This document shows positions 48,035 to 60,285 of a stretch of 64,000 nucleotides of DNA, piece by piece. The notes under the pieces are model-generated. The model was not told the DNA's origin. It worked only from the letters and a program-made list of their open reading frames with translations, and did no database searches. Source of the stretch: Stomorhina lunata (Eukaryota > Arthropoda > Insecta > Diptera > Rhiniidae); the NCBI GenBank assembly GCA_933228675.1, contig OW121741.1, positions 137,481,858 through 137,545,857 on the forward strand, in the 5' to 3' direction. Position 1 is the first letter of the stretch; each line of letters opens with the position of its first letter. The position numbers and the translations under genes are program-made.

Positions 48035-48653
48035 CAGGGACCGAAAATAACTGTTATTTTTGATTAAAAAGGCAACCGCAAGGAAATGTCAAGGGATTAA
48101 ACCAAGTATACCATTTTGATAGTCTTAGACCAAATTTTTATAAAATGCGATATTTTTAAAAAATCTGATTTTTATTTTTTAGAAAAAAAATAACAGATAT
48201 TTTTTGATTTTTATTTTTTTGAGCAAAAATAACAGTTATTTTTAACTTTTATTTTTTTGAGCAAAAATTAAAGTTATTTTTCAACTTTTATTTTTTCAAA
48301 CAAAAATAACTGTTATTTTTGATTTTTATTATATCAAGCAAAAATAAAAGTTATTTTCTTACTTTTATTTTTTCGAGCAGAAATAAAAGTTCTTTTTTGA
48401 CTTTTATTTTTTCGAGCAGAAATATAAGTTATTTTTGTGTTTCCAACCCCAATTATGATGGACTCCATTAATTTTTGAGCATATGTAAATTCTTTTCACT
48501 GAAAAATTATCTTTGTTTGAAAAAAGATTTTCAATAAATTTATCATAATTTCAAACAAAAATAACTTTTATTTCTGCTCGAAAAAATAAAAGTCAAAAAA
48601 TAACTTTTATTTTCAGACTTTTACGTTAAAGGTCATAATAGTTACGGTCCCTG
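48035..48653. mobile_element. 619-bp hAT-like MITE
   Basis: Starts CAGGGACCG and ends CGGTCCCTG, flanked by a perfect 8-bp duplication CATAAAAG. CAGGG-type termini plus an 8-bp duplication identify the hAT superfamily. The interior is unusual. Between about 48155 and 48445 there are about seven units of AAATAA(A/C)(A/T)GTTATTTTT with GACTTTTATTTTTTCGAGCA, and the inverse orientation TTTCTGCTCGAAAAAATAAA appears near 48570-48600, so subterminal repeats face each other. No transposase is present. Confidence 0.9.
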
Positions 48654-48661
48654 CATAAAAG
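48654..48661. repeat. 8-bp target-site duplication, right copy
   Basis: CATAAAAG, identical to 48027-48034. Confidence 0.9.
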
Positions 48662-50599
48662 TAATTATTTTGAACAAAGATTAGGTCTTTTTTACTAAAA
48701 AATAATTTTGACGATTATTGGGAGCGAAAGAAAATGAAACTGAAGCAAAGGCTCTATATGGCCATACGGTCGTTTTGTAAAGTCCCATAAAAAAAAGAGA
48801 GTATAGCCCTTATTCGGAAACAACTAATAGAGATGACTATCCAATGAGAGAAAGCTAAGGCACACACACGTGCTAATGGAATGTATGTCTGCTTGTGCCT
48901 TTATGTGTCTTTAATTGTTCTTTATCCAATTTAATTTTACTTTTGGCAGAAATAAATTAATGGAATGCAATACTTATGTAAATATTATAGAATTTTTGAC
49001 TAAAGGTTATGAATCGGGGCAGTCTAATGCTGGCATTTGTAAAATCATCAATTGTTTTGCGAAAACCATGATCTGAGTTTTAAAAAATTAAAGCCCTAAA
49101 GCTTTCATTTTACCCAATAAATATAAACTTCCAAAAATTGTCAGTATTTATACTGAAATATATACCAACACTTTTTTAGATATTATTTGACTTAACGAAA
49201 AGTTTCACAAGAAAATATAAACGACTACAACATCATGCGATGATGGCAAAGTTAATTTGAACTGTATTTTCAAAGTGATTTTTCATGTTGCTAATATTTC
49301 ATCAAGTCAAATATTTAACTATTTATTTGATGAAATATAAGAAGTTGGCCTTTTTTCAGTTCTTAACAAAAATAGAATGTCTAAAAGCTGCTTGTGCATA
49401 AGTGGGAGTAAAAGCCAAGTGGAAAAAAGGAAGAGGAAAGCAAACAAAAAACATTAAGTGTAAAAAAAGAGTTTGTTTAAGATAAAAATATACACTTTTA
49501 GCAGTAGATATATAAAATACAAAAAAAAATGCTAGAGAAGTACCATTTATAGCAGCAGTATATAAATAACAATATGACTTTTTGTTTCTGTAGTAGAGAG
49601 GGATCTTTGTTTTTAGAAATCTTCAAAAAAATAAACCCCAATATATGTTTAAGGAAAGAAAAAAGAACAACAAACATATTAGTTTCATATTAAGTGTCAA
49701 ATGACACATGTCCATTTTTAACATATGAGTTTAACAGCTGCTTAAAATGAAATTGATTTTCAACACTTAACATAATTTAACAGACACACACAAACACATA
49801 TAAAGAACACCAATAGTTAATACTATGATATAAACATACAAACATATATTGTATACACTTGCTAATTCTAACTCGAAAAAATGTTTAGGGTTACATGTCA
49901 ATATTAACTTAAGTTTCAGTTACTTTTTTGTGCTTTAACAAATTGTTTTGAAATTTCATCGAACACATAAGATTTTTGTGAACATCAAGAAACTCAAGAA
50001 AAAGTAATGTTTGTTAATACATACAATATATGAAATCATTACAACAGATTTTTTCCATTAGCCCAAGTAATCAATCTTTCAAAAAAAGCTAGAGAAAAGA
50101 AAATTTCCAGTAAAAAAGTAAATATATTTACAAAAGTACCTAGCTAATGTTTACTTGAAAATTTAATACTTTTATGTTGTAAAAAAATTAATATTGATTT
50201 ATTGATTGTTGCTGCCTTTACAGACTAAAGATGAAAACAGACGTATATGTTATAAAATCACATCACTTACACGTATCTTCTATATATTTGAAATTATGAA
50301 TAATCCTTGATTTAACTTCTTGTTTTATAGCCTTGAGCTATTTTTCGTTTTATAATATTTTAAGCCTACAGCAACTTATAGTATTTTTTCTCTTTTTTAA
50401 ATAATCGAACTAAATAGTTTTGAAAATAACACATTGACCACAAATTAAGATGCCACAGAACCCACAAAATATAAAACAAGTAATTAAATTTTATACACAT
50501 GTACATTAGGCCAGCTCAATTCGCCTGGAACTACAGTGGAACTTTGGATATAACACCAAAATATGGAAAGGGGGAAAACATTTATATAAAAGAAACATA
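48662..50599. other. AT-rich region without a supported gene
   Basis: No credible coding frame, RNA gene or repeat array. Short ACACACAAACACATA tracts near 49785. Confidence 0.45.
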
Positions 50600-51081
50600 T
50601 CATCATTTTTATAAATCAAAAGATTTCATTCATATTTTTCTTTCAAAAACATTTAATCCAAATTTTTTTTATATGAAATATCTCATCAAAATTTTTTCGT
50701 AAGAAAATATAAACCATAATTTGTGTTAAGCTCAAAATTTTATTAAAATTTTTAAATTTAAAAAAATTAAACAATGTATTTACATACAAATATTTTTACA
50801 ATTGAAAAATTTTATCAACAATTTCGATACGAACGATTTCGTTAACATTTTTAATTTCAAAATAATTTTCTATATGAAAAACAAATTTTCGCTAAAAATT
50901 TCATCATGAAACTTTTCTATACAAAAATGATACTTAAATTTTTTTTACGAAAAATTTCATCAAAAGTATCAATAAAAATTTTAAAATGCAATAGATTTTT
51001 CAAAAATTTTTTAAAAAGAAATTTTGTACATTTTTCTATACAAATTTCATGCAAATTTTTCCACTGAATGTTTCATCTTAT

Positions 51082-51208
51082 GTAGGGTTTATATAACTCA
51101 AGCGGCTGACGATTGAGTGAAATTTACATGTATTTTGTTTTTGTTACAGTAACAAAACACATGTAAACTTCACTCAATCGTCAGCCGCTTGAGTTATATA
51201 AACCCCAC
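51082..51208. repeat. 127-bp near-perfect palindrome (foldback MITE or hairpin)
   Basis: The left arm 51082-51147 begins GTAGGGTTTATATAACTCAA and continues with GCGGCTGACGATTGAGTGAA. The right arm 51149-51208 is its reverse complement, with only two or three mismatches and a 6-bp length difference near the centre, around a 1-nt spacer. It is richer in G+C than the array it sits in. It could be a MITE that is all terminal inverted repeat, or a transcribed hairpin. No unambiguous target duplication was found. Confidence 0.9.
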
Positions 51209-52376
51209 AATAATTTTAAAAAATATTTCATAATAATTTCTCTATATAAAAATTTTGTTTATAGAAAATTTTAAATATTTTGCTATACAAAGTAAAATTT
51301 ATCTTTTCTAAAAATTTAATTAAAATGCGAAAATCTTCATCAAACTTTTTCTATACTAAAAATTGCATCAACATTTTTTTATACGAAAAATATAATCACA
51401 ATTTTTTTATTGAAAAATTTCATCAAAATTTTACCAAAATTTTTCAAAACAAAAAATTGCATAAAAATTTTTCTTTACGAAAAATTTCTTCAAAATTTTT
51501 CTATACAAAATATTTTATTAATCAATTTTACCATCAAAATAACGAAAAATTTCTCTATATGAAAATTTGTTACACAAAAATTTTATATATTTAAAAAAAA
51601 AAAAAAAAAATTTCATTAAAATTTTTCTATACAAAAAAAACTCATCAAAATTTTTCTATACTAAAAATTTCATCAAAAATTTTATAATCGAAAAATTTTG
51701 TCAAAATTCTTTTATATGAAAGATTTTATCAAAATTTTTCCATACGAAAAATTTCTTCAAAATTTTTCTTTACGAAAAATTTCATCAAAAATTTTCTAAT
51801 CATAAAATTTTTTCAAAATTCTTTAATATGAAAAATTTCATCAACATACGATACGAAAAATTTCATCACAATTTTCCTATATGAAAATTTAAAAAAAAAT
51901 GTTTCTTAACAAAAAAATTTTCTGTACGAAAAATTTCATCAAAATTTTTTCATTTCATTAAAATTTTTCTATACTAAAAATTTCATCAAAATTTTTATAC
52001 ATAAAAAATTTCATTAAAGTTCTCCTAACCGAAAAATTTTCTATAAGAAAATTGTTTTTTTTTAATTTTTCTATAAAAAAAATTTTATTAAAATTTTTCT
52101 ATAAAAAAAATTTTATTAAAATTTTTCTATAAAAAAAATTGTATTAAAATTTTTCTATAAAAAAAATTTTATTAAAATTTGTCTATAAAAAAATTTTTTT
52201 AAAATTTTTCTATAAAAAAAATGTTATGAAAATTTTCCATACGAAAAATTTCATTAAAATTTTTCTATAAAAAAATTTCAGTAAAGCTCTGCTATAAGAA
52301 AAAATTCATTAAGATTTTTCTATGAGAAAAATTTCATTAAAATTGTTTTATAAAAAAAATCATTAAAAATTTAATG

Positions 52377-52870
52377 AAATTCTTCAAATAGAAAAATTTT
52401 AATGAAAAATTTTTTGAAATAGAGTATTTTAATGAAATTTTTTTATAGAAAAATTTGGATGAAATTTTTCGTGTGAAAAATTTTGATGAAATTTTTGTTA
52501 TTGAAAAATTTTGATGAAATTTTTGTTATTGAAAAATTTTAATTAAATTTGAAATTCTTCAAATATAAAAATTTTAACGAAAAATTTTTTGAAATAGAAT
52601 ATTTTAATGAAATTTTTTATAGAAAAATTTGGATGAAGTTTTTCTTATGAAATTTTTTGATGAAATTTTTGTTATTGAAAAATTTTAATAAAATTTGTTT
52701 TATTAAAATTTTTCAATAACAAAAATTTCATTAAAATTGTTCACACGAAAAATTTCATCCAAATTTTTCGATAAAAAAAAATTAATTAAAATATTCTATA
52801 AAAAAAAATGTTTTATTAAATTTTTTCTATTTGTAGAATTTCATTAAAATTTTTCTATTTGAAGAATTTT
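52377..52870. repeat. Large inverted repeat with duplicated arm
   Basis: Segment 52377-52545 is repeated directly at 52547-52683 (shared TTTTTTGAAATAGA, AAAAATTTGGATGAA and TTTTTGTTATTGAAAAATTT). Both are the reverse complement of 52690-52870 (AAATTTTTCAATAACAAAAA, CACACGAAAAATTTCATCCA, TTTTTCTATTTGAAGAATT). Confidence 0.8.
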
Positions 52871-52960
52871 ATTAAAATTTTTCTATTTAAAAATTTTCAT
52901 CAAAATTTTTCTATTGAAAAAATTCATCAACACATTTTTCTTATAAATTCATCAAAATTG

Positions 52961-54894
52961 TAATGCCTTTAAAATGTGACAGCATGTTATATAAGTGTGA
53001 CAAAATCAATTTAGAACTGATATTGAGCATTAAATTATTATTAGAGCCGCTCTAATGTATACAACATATCAAACTCTTCTAAACTCATAAAATACAAAAC
53101 CAAATTACATATGTATGCATGTAAATAAATTTGGTGTGTGTAAATGTATGAGATTTGATATTTCTGCACGTACATACATATACGCTGTATTTTACACACA
53201 CACAGCATTTATACAGTTTAATAACTTTACATGTTGTACTACAATTATTTTTATTATTACCTTTCTCCGGTGCTATATCCTTTACTCCTTCCCCATGTGT
53301 GTATGTTATCTCACTCTTTAGAACCGTTATTTTTGGGTTTATCACTGATAATAATAAATTTACAATTTTCATATTTATTTGGAGATAAACTGTGGTCGTG
53401 TAACTAATTTGTGGTTATCACTTCAAAACTGAAATTGTTTTGTGTTAGCCCAGCGAGCTTTTGCAATCGCGGAAGTATCTTCTGTTATGTGTCGTACGGA
53501 TGAAATAGAAATTGTATTGCACTTTTTAAAAATTGGAAACAGAGAATCATACACATATAAGAAACTTTAAGGAGTCATCCTAGATGATAGGCAACACTAT
53601 TGTAATTCAAATGCTAAACGGCTAAACTTACCTTTACAAGCTTATGGGAAAGTTGTACTTATTGTGTTTAAACAGTATTAAAGAACATACATAAATAGCG
53701 TGGCTTACAATGATAAATAATAGAAGAATATAAAAATTAATCAAAGCAAATTTGTAGGTGAACCGTATTTCTGATATTACAGGAACAAGAAGTTTCGCTA
53801 AAGAATGTTTTAAACTTATTATAGATAGTTCAAAAAAATAATAATTTAATAATATAAATATTAAAATTCAGCTTCTTCAAAACACCAAAAAATATTTAAA
53901 GATCAATATCGTAAACATTCCAATCTACTTGAACTCTTGTTTCTGGGTCTATATAACACAAAGTTATTGTACAATAATTCTTACATAATTTTTAAATTTT
54001 TAGTCATAAATAAAAACAAACGAAGAAAATGCTCAAATACTTCATTTTTTTTTTTTTTTTTTTTTGCTATAATTCGGGCAGATGCACAAAAACTTAAGCA
54101 GTAAACAGTTCAATGGTCGCTTCTTTCAGTTTTAGCTGTTCTTGTTGCAAATATTTCCTATTTTATCAGTAAATAAGAAATAAACATTTAACGAGCTATT
54201 TTTATGACTCAATAAGCAATAAAGCAACAAAACATAAAGAAAATAGACAACAACAACAATGAGAAGCAAAAGCAACCCCAAGAAAAACAACTAAAATGGC
54301 AAGAAAACTTTGGTTTATTAAAAGAAAACCTCTTGAAATATAAATAAATCTAAGAAATTACCCGCACACTTTTACACTTACATATACATAAATAAATTTT
54401 GTGTTATATTTCAAGTAAATGCATGTAAAGAAATGTTTACGTCTGTGTATGTGTGTGTGCATGTGCTTTTAAACGCAAAAAGAGACGCTGACACAAATAA
54501 ATAGTAAAAACTTTTCTACCACTTACAGCCAACAGAGACCATCAGACATTCTAATAGTCTTAGATAACAGCCAAAGAGTAGAGGCAGCAAAAGAAATGTA
54601 AATGGACTTTAAACAAAGTTTTTTTTATTACTTACACACACACATGAAACAAACATACAAATAGCTATATAAATACTTGTTCTTGTATATGTATTAAAAG
54701 ATGGAAATAAACAATATTTCAGGAAAAATATAAAACGGCTATACAATTTAATAATATTGATGATGTAAATAAACAAATTCTCTAACATATACAAAGTAAC
54801 ACATACATATTTATACAACTAAAGAAAAACTCAGACATAAACTAAGGCATATAATAAAGCAGAAACTAAGGCATGGACTAAAACATAACCTAAG
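52961..54894. other. AT-rich region without a supported gene
   Basis: A poly-T run near 54047-54064 and TG/CA microsatellites near 53195, 54450 and 54635. Overlapping frames on both strands at 53085-53388 and the frame at 54609-54818 encode CA-tract residues (HTHT, VCVC) and are not supported. Confidence 0.5.
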
Positions 54895-56512
54895 GTAAAA
54901 TTTACTAAATTTTCAAAAGTAATTTTTTTCAAAAATTTACTATAAAAACAAAATTTTTCAAAAATTTACTATAAAAAGTAAATTTTTCAAAAATTTCCTA
55001 TAAAAAGTAAATTTTTAAAAATTTCCTATAAAAAGTAAATTTTTGAAAAATTTTCTATAAAAAGTAAATTTTTGAAAAATATACTGTAAAAAGTAAATTT
55101 TTGAAAAATTTACTATAAAAACAAAATTTTTGAAAAATTTACTATAAAAAGTAAATTTTTGAAAAATTTACTATAAAAAGTAAATTTTTGAAAAATTTAC
55201 TATAAAATGTAAATTTTTGAAAAATTTACTATAAAAAGTAAATTTTTGAAAAATTTACTATAAAAAGTAAATTTTTGAAAAATTTACTATAAAAAGTAAA
55301 TTTTTGAAAAATTTACTATAAAAAGTAAATTTTTGAAAAATTTACTATAAAAAGTAAATTTTTGAAAAATTTACTATAAAAAGTAAATTTTTGAAAAATT
55401 TACTATAAAAAGTAAATTTTTGAAAAATTTACTATAAAAAGTAAATTTTTGAAAAATTTACTATAAAAAGTAAATTTTTGAAAAATTTACTATAAAAAGT
55501 AAATTTTTGAAAAATTTACTATAAAATGTAAATTTTTGAAAAATTTACTATAAAAAGTAAATTTTTGAAAAATTTACTATAAAAAGTAAATTTTTGAAAA
55601 ATTTACTATAAAAAGTAAATTTTTGAAAAATTTACTATAAAAAGTAAATTTTTGAAAAATTTACTATAAAAAGTAAATTTTTGAAAAATTTACTATAAAA
55701 AGTAAATTTTTGAAAAATTTACTATAAAAAGTAAATTTTTGAAAAATTTACTATAAAAAGTAAATTTTTGAAAAATTTACTATAAAAAGTAAATTTTTGA
55801 AAAATTTACTATAAAAAGTAAATTTTTGAAAAATTTACTATAAAAAGTAAATTTTTGAAAAATTTACTATAAAAAGTAAATTTTTGAAAAATTTACTATA
55901 AAATGTAAATTTTTGAAAAATTTACTATAAAAAGTAAATTTTTGAAAAATTTACTATAAAAAGTAAATTTTTGAAAAATTTACTATAAAAAGTAAATTTT
56001 TGAAAAATTTACTATAAAAAGTAAATTTTTGAAAAATTTACTATAAAAAGTAAATTTTTGAAAAATTTACTATAAAAAGTAAATTTTTGAAAAATTTACT
56101 ATAAAAAGTAAATTTTTGAAAAATTTACTATAAAAAGTAAATTTTTGAAAAATTTACTATAAAAAGTAAATTTTTGAAAAATTTACTATAAAAAGTAAAT
56201 TTTTAAAAAATTTCCTATTAAAAGTAAATTTTTGAAAAATTTACTATAAAAAGTAAATTTTTGAAAAATTTACTATAAAAAGTAAATTTTTGAAAAATTT
56301 ACTATAAAAAGTAAATTTTTGAAAAATTTACTATAAAAAGTAAATTTTTCAAAAATTTACTATAAAAAGTAAATTTTTGAAAAATTTACTATAAAAAGTA
56401 AATTTTTCAAAAATTTACTATAAAAAGTAAATTTTTGAAAAATTTACTATAAAAAGTAAATTTTTGAAAAATTTACTATAAAAAGTAAATTTTTGAAAAA
56501 TTTACTATTAAA
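54895..56512 (-). repeat. 29-bp minisatellite array (family B, reverse)
   Basis: About 56 units: AGTAAATTTTTG, AAAAATTTACT and ATAAAA. This is the reverse complement of the 4.6-7.1 kb unit with ACT for CCT, and some units near 54990-55060 and 56210 keep CCT. The main part (55110-56500) is very uniform, with rare ATGTAAA variants near 55206, 55525 and 55900. Confidence 0.95.
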
Positions 56513-57889
56513 GTTTTGTACCAACTTATGAAAATATCTTTCCAGTCTAACTCCAAGGAAAATTAAGTCCTTATCTAACGTAAATGTTACCCCATAAATG
56601 CAAACAACGTCCACAAATTACATCCCTTTACATATACATTTGTGCCTTAGCTATAACATTTACGTATATGTATGTAGGAAATTTACGATAGTATTGTGTG
56701 TGTAAATGTAAACATAATGTATTTAAATGTATCCAAAGTAAACAAACACCCCACATTAAGTTGAAATGCAGTTCGCATATTAAACTCGGTCTTGTTTTAC
56801 TATTTTGATACTAGTATATACTTATGTATGTGTAAATAAGTTTCAATACAATATTTCAATTGCAAGTTAAACTTTTCTGGCTATAAAAGCCAACTGACTT
56901 CCGTTCAATCAAGGAGTTGGTTTGTGTTTGCCTAAACGAAAACTTCTTTTGATTGTAACATAAATATTTTGTGGCATAAACATAAGTGAGTGGTTGCAAG
57001 TAAAGGGTTTTGATATTGTTTCTAGTTGTTATTTAGAGTCTTGGCTAAATGTTTTCTAAAAGGCTTTAGTAAAACGGAAACATTAAAATTGTAACGAAGC
57101 AGGCGCGCGAGCGCAAAAAGCGGAAGTCTCTCAAATGGCACCCATTGAGGTTAAACACGCAAACGCCTTCCATAAGTCTTTCAATATAAAATGAAGCATA
57201 AATTGCAAAACATTAAAGAAAACAACAAGAAAATATTTACATTAAGTATTTTACATTTAGTACTAAAATTTGTATTGCAGTTTAAGTAAATACTTGCTTG
57301 CTTATGTAGATTAAAGTGACACAATTTATACTTTAGTTTATACTAGCATGTAAATATCTATGTAATTAAGTTTGTTGGAGTTATTTTTTAAGTTTATTTG
57401 TTTCTCTATGTTTATCCAGTTTAAGGGATTATAAACTCTTAACACATATTCTTTTAGCTGAAAAATTCTATTTACTAGTAAGACAAGACTATAATTTGCT
57501 TTAAATATTAAAAAAACTATATACAAGAGTATGAGCGAGCGCTGAAATAAAATTAAATTTAAATCCTTCAAATAAAAAGTTCTTTTTAAAAGTTTTTCAT
57601 TTAACTTTGGAAAATCATGTAGCTTATTTGAAAGTATTTACTCTGAGATTATGTTTGTGCTGAACTGAACGAAAATATCGCACACACGAAGCTGAGGCAG
57701 CAGTAGTTAAACAATAAAGTTCTAAGGACTAAGACAGTGGAACCGTGGGAAGGACTTGACTAAGACAAAAACAAAAGAAATTTAAATTGTTTAAGAAGTT
57801 GTCCTAATAAGTTACGATATCTTGAAAAACATTTAATAATATTGGATAATTTAATAGTAAAATAATGGATTCAAAATTAAATTGCCTTT
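56513..57889. other. Single-copy-looking spacer with a promoter-like site
   Basis: Less A/T-skewed than most of the window. Contains the promoter-like sequence at 56880-56912 and a short G+C-rich stretch GCAGGCGCGCGAGCGC near 57097. The minus frame 57338-57571 has no recognisable motif. No gene is called. Confidence 0.4.
56880..56912 (+). promoter_or_regulatory. Possible TATA/initiator core promoter
   Basis: GCTATAAAAGC-like TATA box (TATAAAAG at 56882-56889), and TTCAATCA about 25 bp downstream that resembles an insect initiator (TCAKTY). A possible splice donor AAGTGAGT lies near 56983, so a short 5' exon is conceivable. No start codon with a good frame follows, so this rests on motif spacing only. 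Confidence 0.25.
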
Positions 57890-60285
57890 AAAAAATGTTT
57901 AAAAAAATAATTTTTTCAAAAATTAAATAAAAAAGTAAATTTTTCAAAAATTTACTATAAAGTAAATTTTTCAAAAATTTACTATAAAGTAAATTTTTCA
58001 AAAATTTACTATAAAGTAAATTTTTCAAAAATTTACTATAAAGTAAATTTTTCAAAAATTTACTTAAAAGTAAATTTTTTAAAAATTTACAAAAAAAAAG
58101 GAAATTTTTCAAAAATTTACAAACAAAAGTAAATTTTTCAAAAATTTTAAAAAAAAGTTAATTTTTTTTAAAAATTTAATTTACTAAAAAGTAAATTTTT
58201 CAAAAACTTACCAAAAAAGTAAATTTTTCAAAAATTTACTAAAAAAAGTAAATTTTTCAAAAATTTACTAAAAAAGTAAATTTTTCAAAAATTTACTAAA
58301 AAAGTAAATTTTTCAAAAATTTACTAAAAAAGTAAATTTTTCAAAAATTTACTAAAAAAGTAAATTTTTCAAAAATTTACTAAAAAAGTAAATTTTTCAA
58401 AAATTTACTAAAAAAGTAAATTTTTCAAAAATTTACTAAAAAAGTAAATTTTTCAAAAATTTACTAAAAAAGTAAATTTTTCAAAAATTTACTAAAAAAG
58501 TAAATTTTTCAAATATTTACTAAAAAAGTAAATTTTTCAAAAATTTACTAAAAAAGTAAATTTTTCAAAAATTTACTAAAAAAGTAAATTTTTCAAATAT
58601 TTACTAAAAAAGTAAATTTTTCAAAAATTTACTAAAAAAGTAAATTTTTCAAAAATTTACTAAAAAAGTAAATTTTTCAAATATTTACTAAAAAAGTAAA
58701 TTTTTCAAAAATTTACTAAAAAAGTAAATTTTTCAAATATTTACTAAAAAAGTAAATTTTTCAAAAATTTACTAAAAAAGTAAATTTTTCAAATATTTAC
58801 TAAAAAAGTAAATTTTTCAAAAATTTACTAAAAAAGTAAATTTTTCAAATATTTACTAAAAAAGTAAATTTTTCAAAAATTTACTAAAAAAGTAAATTTT
58901 TCAAAAATTTACTAAAAAAGTAAATTTTTCAAAAATTTACTAAAAAAGTAAATTTTTCAAATATTTACTAAAAAAGTAAATTTTTCAAAAATTTACTAAA
59001 AAAGTAAATTTTTCAAATATTTACTAAAAAAGTAAATTTTTCAAAAATTTACTAAAAAAGTAAATTTTTCAAAAATTTACTAAAAAAGTAAATTTTTCAA
59101 AAATTTACTAAAAAAGTAAATTTTTCAAATATTTACTAAAAAAGTAAATTTTTCAAAAATTTACTAAAAAAGTAAATTTTTCAAATATTTACTAAAAAAG
59201 TAAATTTTTCAAAAATTTACTAAAAAAGTAAATTTTTCAAAAATTTACTAAAAAAGTAAATTTTTCAAAAATTTACTAAAAAAGTAAATTTTTCAAAAAT
59301 TTACTAAAAAAGTAAATTTTTCAAATATTTACTAAAAAAGTAAATTTTTCAAAAATTTACTAAAAAAGTAAATTTTTCAAATATTTACTAAAAAAGTAAA
59401 TTTTTCAAAAATTTACTAAAAAAGTAAATTTTTCAAAAATTTACTAAAAAAGTAAATTTTTCAAAAATTTACTAAAAAAGTAAATTTTTCAAATATTTAC
59501 TAAAAAAGTAAATTTTTCAAAAATTTACTAAAAAAGTAAATTTTTCAAATATTTACTAAAAAAGTAAATTTTTCAAAAATTTACTAAAAAAGTAAATTTT
59601 TCAAAAATTTACTAAAAAAGTAAATTTTTCAAAAATTTACTAAAAAAGTAAATTTTTCAAAAATTTACTAAAAAAGTAAATTTTTCAAATATTTACTAAA
59701 AAATCAAAAATTTACTAAAAAAGTAAATTTTTCAAAAATTTACTAAAAAAGTAAATTTTTCAAATATTTACTAAAAAAGTAAATTTTTCAAAAATTTACT
59801 AAAAAAGTAAATTTTTCAAAAATTTACTAAAGAAGTAAATTTTTCAAAAATTTACTAAAAAAGTAAATTTTTCAAAAATTTACTAAAAAAGTAAATTTTT
59901 CAAAAATTTACTAAAAAAGTAAATTTTTCAAAAATTTACTAAAAAGTAAATTTTTCAAAAATTTATTTAAATAGTAAATTTTTCAAAAATTTACTAAAAA
60001 AGTAAATTTTTCAAAAATTTACTAAAAAAGTAAATTTTTCAAAAATTTACTAAAAAAGTAAATTTTTCAAAAATTTACTAAAAAAGTAAATTTTTCAAAA
60101 ATTTACTAAAAAAGTAAATTTTTCAAAAATTTACTAAAAAAGTAAATTTTTCAAAAATTTACTAAAAAAGTAAATTTTTCAAAAATTTACTAAAAAAGTA
60201 AATTTTTCAAAAATTTACTAAAAAAGTAAATTTTTCAAAAATTTACTAAAAAATTAAATTTTTCAAAAATTTTCTATAAAAACTA
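57890..60285 (+). repeat. 28-bp minisatellite array (family B relative) with 364-bp higher-order repeat
   Basis: About 85 units. Each unit is a perfect palindrome (arms GTAAATTTTT and AAAAATTTAC around one C) plus the spacer TAAAAAA. A variant CAAATATTTAC marks some units. Its positions 58959, 59015, 59127, 59183, 59323, 59379, 59491, 59547 and 59687 repeat the spacing 56-112-56-140, so 13 units (364 bp) form a higher-order repeat in two copies. A 9-bp deletion near 59702 breaks the phase. The first 300 bp are irregular. Confidence 0.97.

Larger units (their letters stand above)
50600..52960. repeat. Decayed minisatellite of about 28 bp (AAATTTCATCAAAATTTTTC)
   Basis: Units of GAAAAATTTCATCAAAATTT plus TTCTATAC, highly diverged at the left edge (50600-51080) and clearer from 51300. 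Between 52060 and 52200 a recent run of about five near-identical units (TATAAAAAAAATTTTATTAA) is seen. From 52377 to 52683 the unit runs in the opposite orientation. Interrupted by the palindrome at 51082-51208. Frames at 50499-50702 and 51280-51594 are repeat translations. Confidence 0.85.

Noticed and set aside
53085..53388. Overlapping frames on both strands around TG/CA tracts
   Set aside because: Residues mainly translate the microsatellite and its AT-rich flanks.
57888..58112. 74-codon minus-strand frame reading KNLLYSKFL repeats
   Set aside because: Translation of the irregular start of the 28-bp array.
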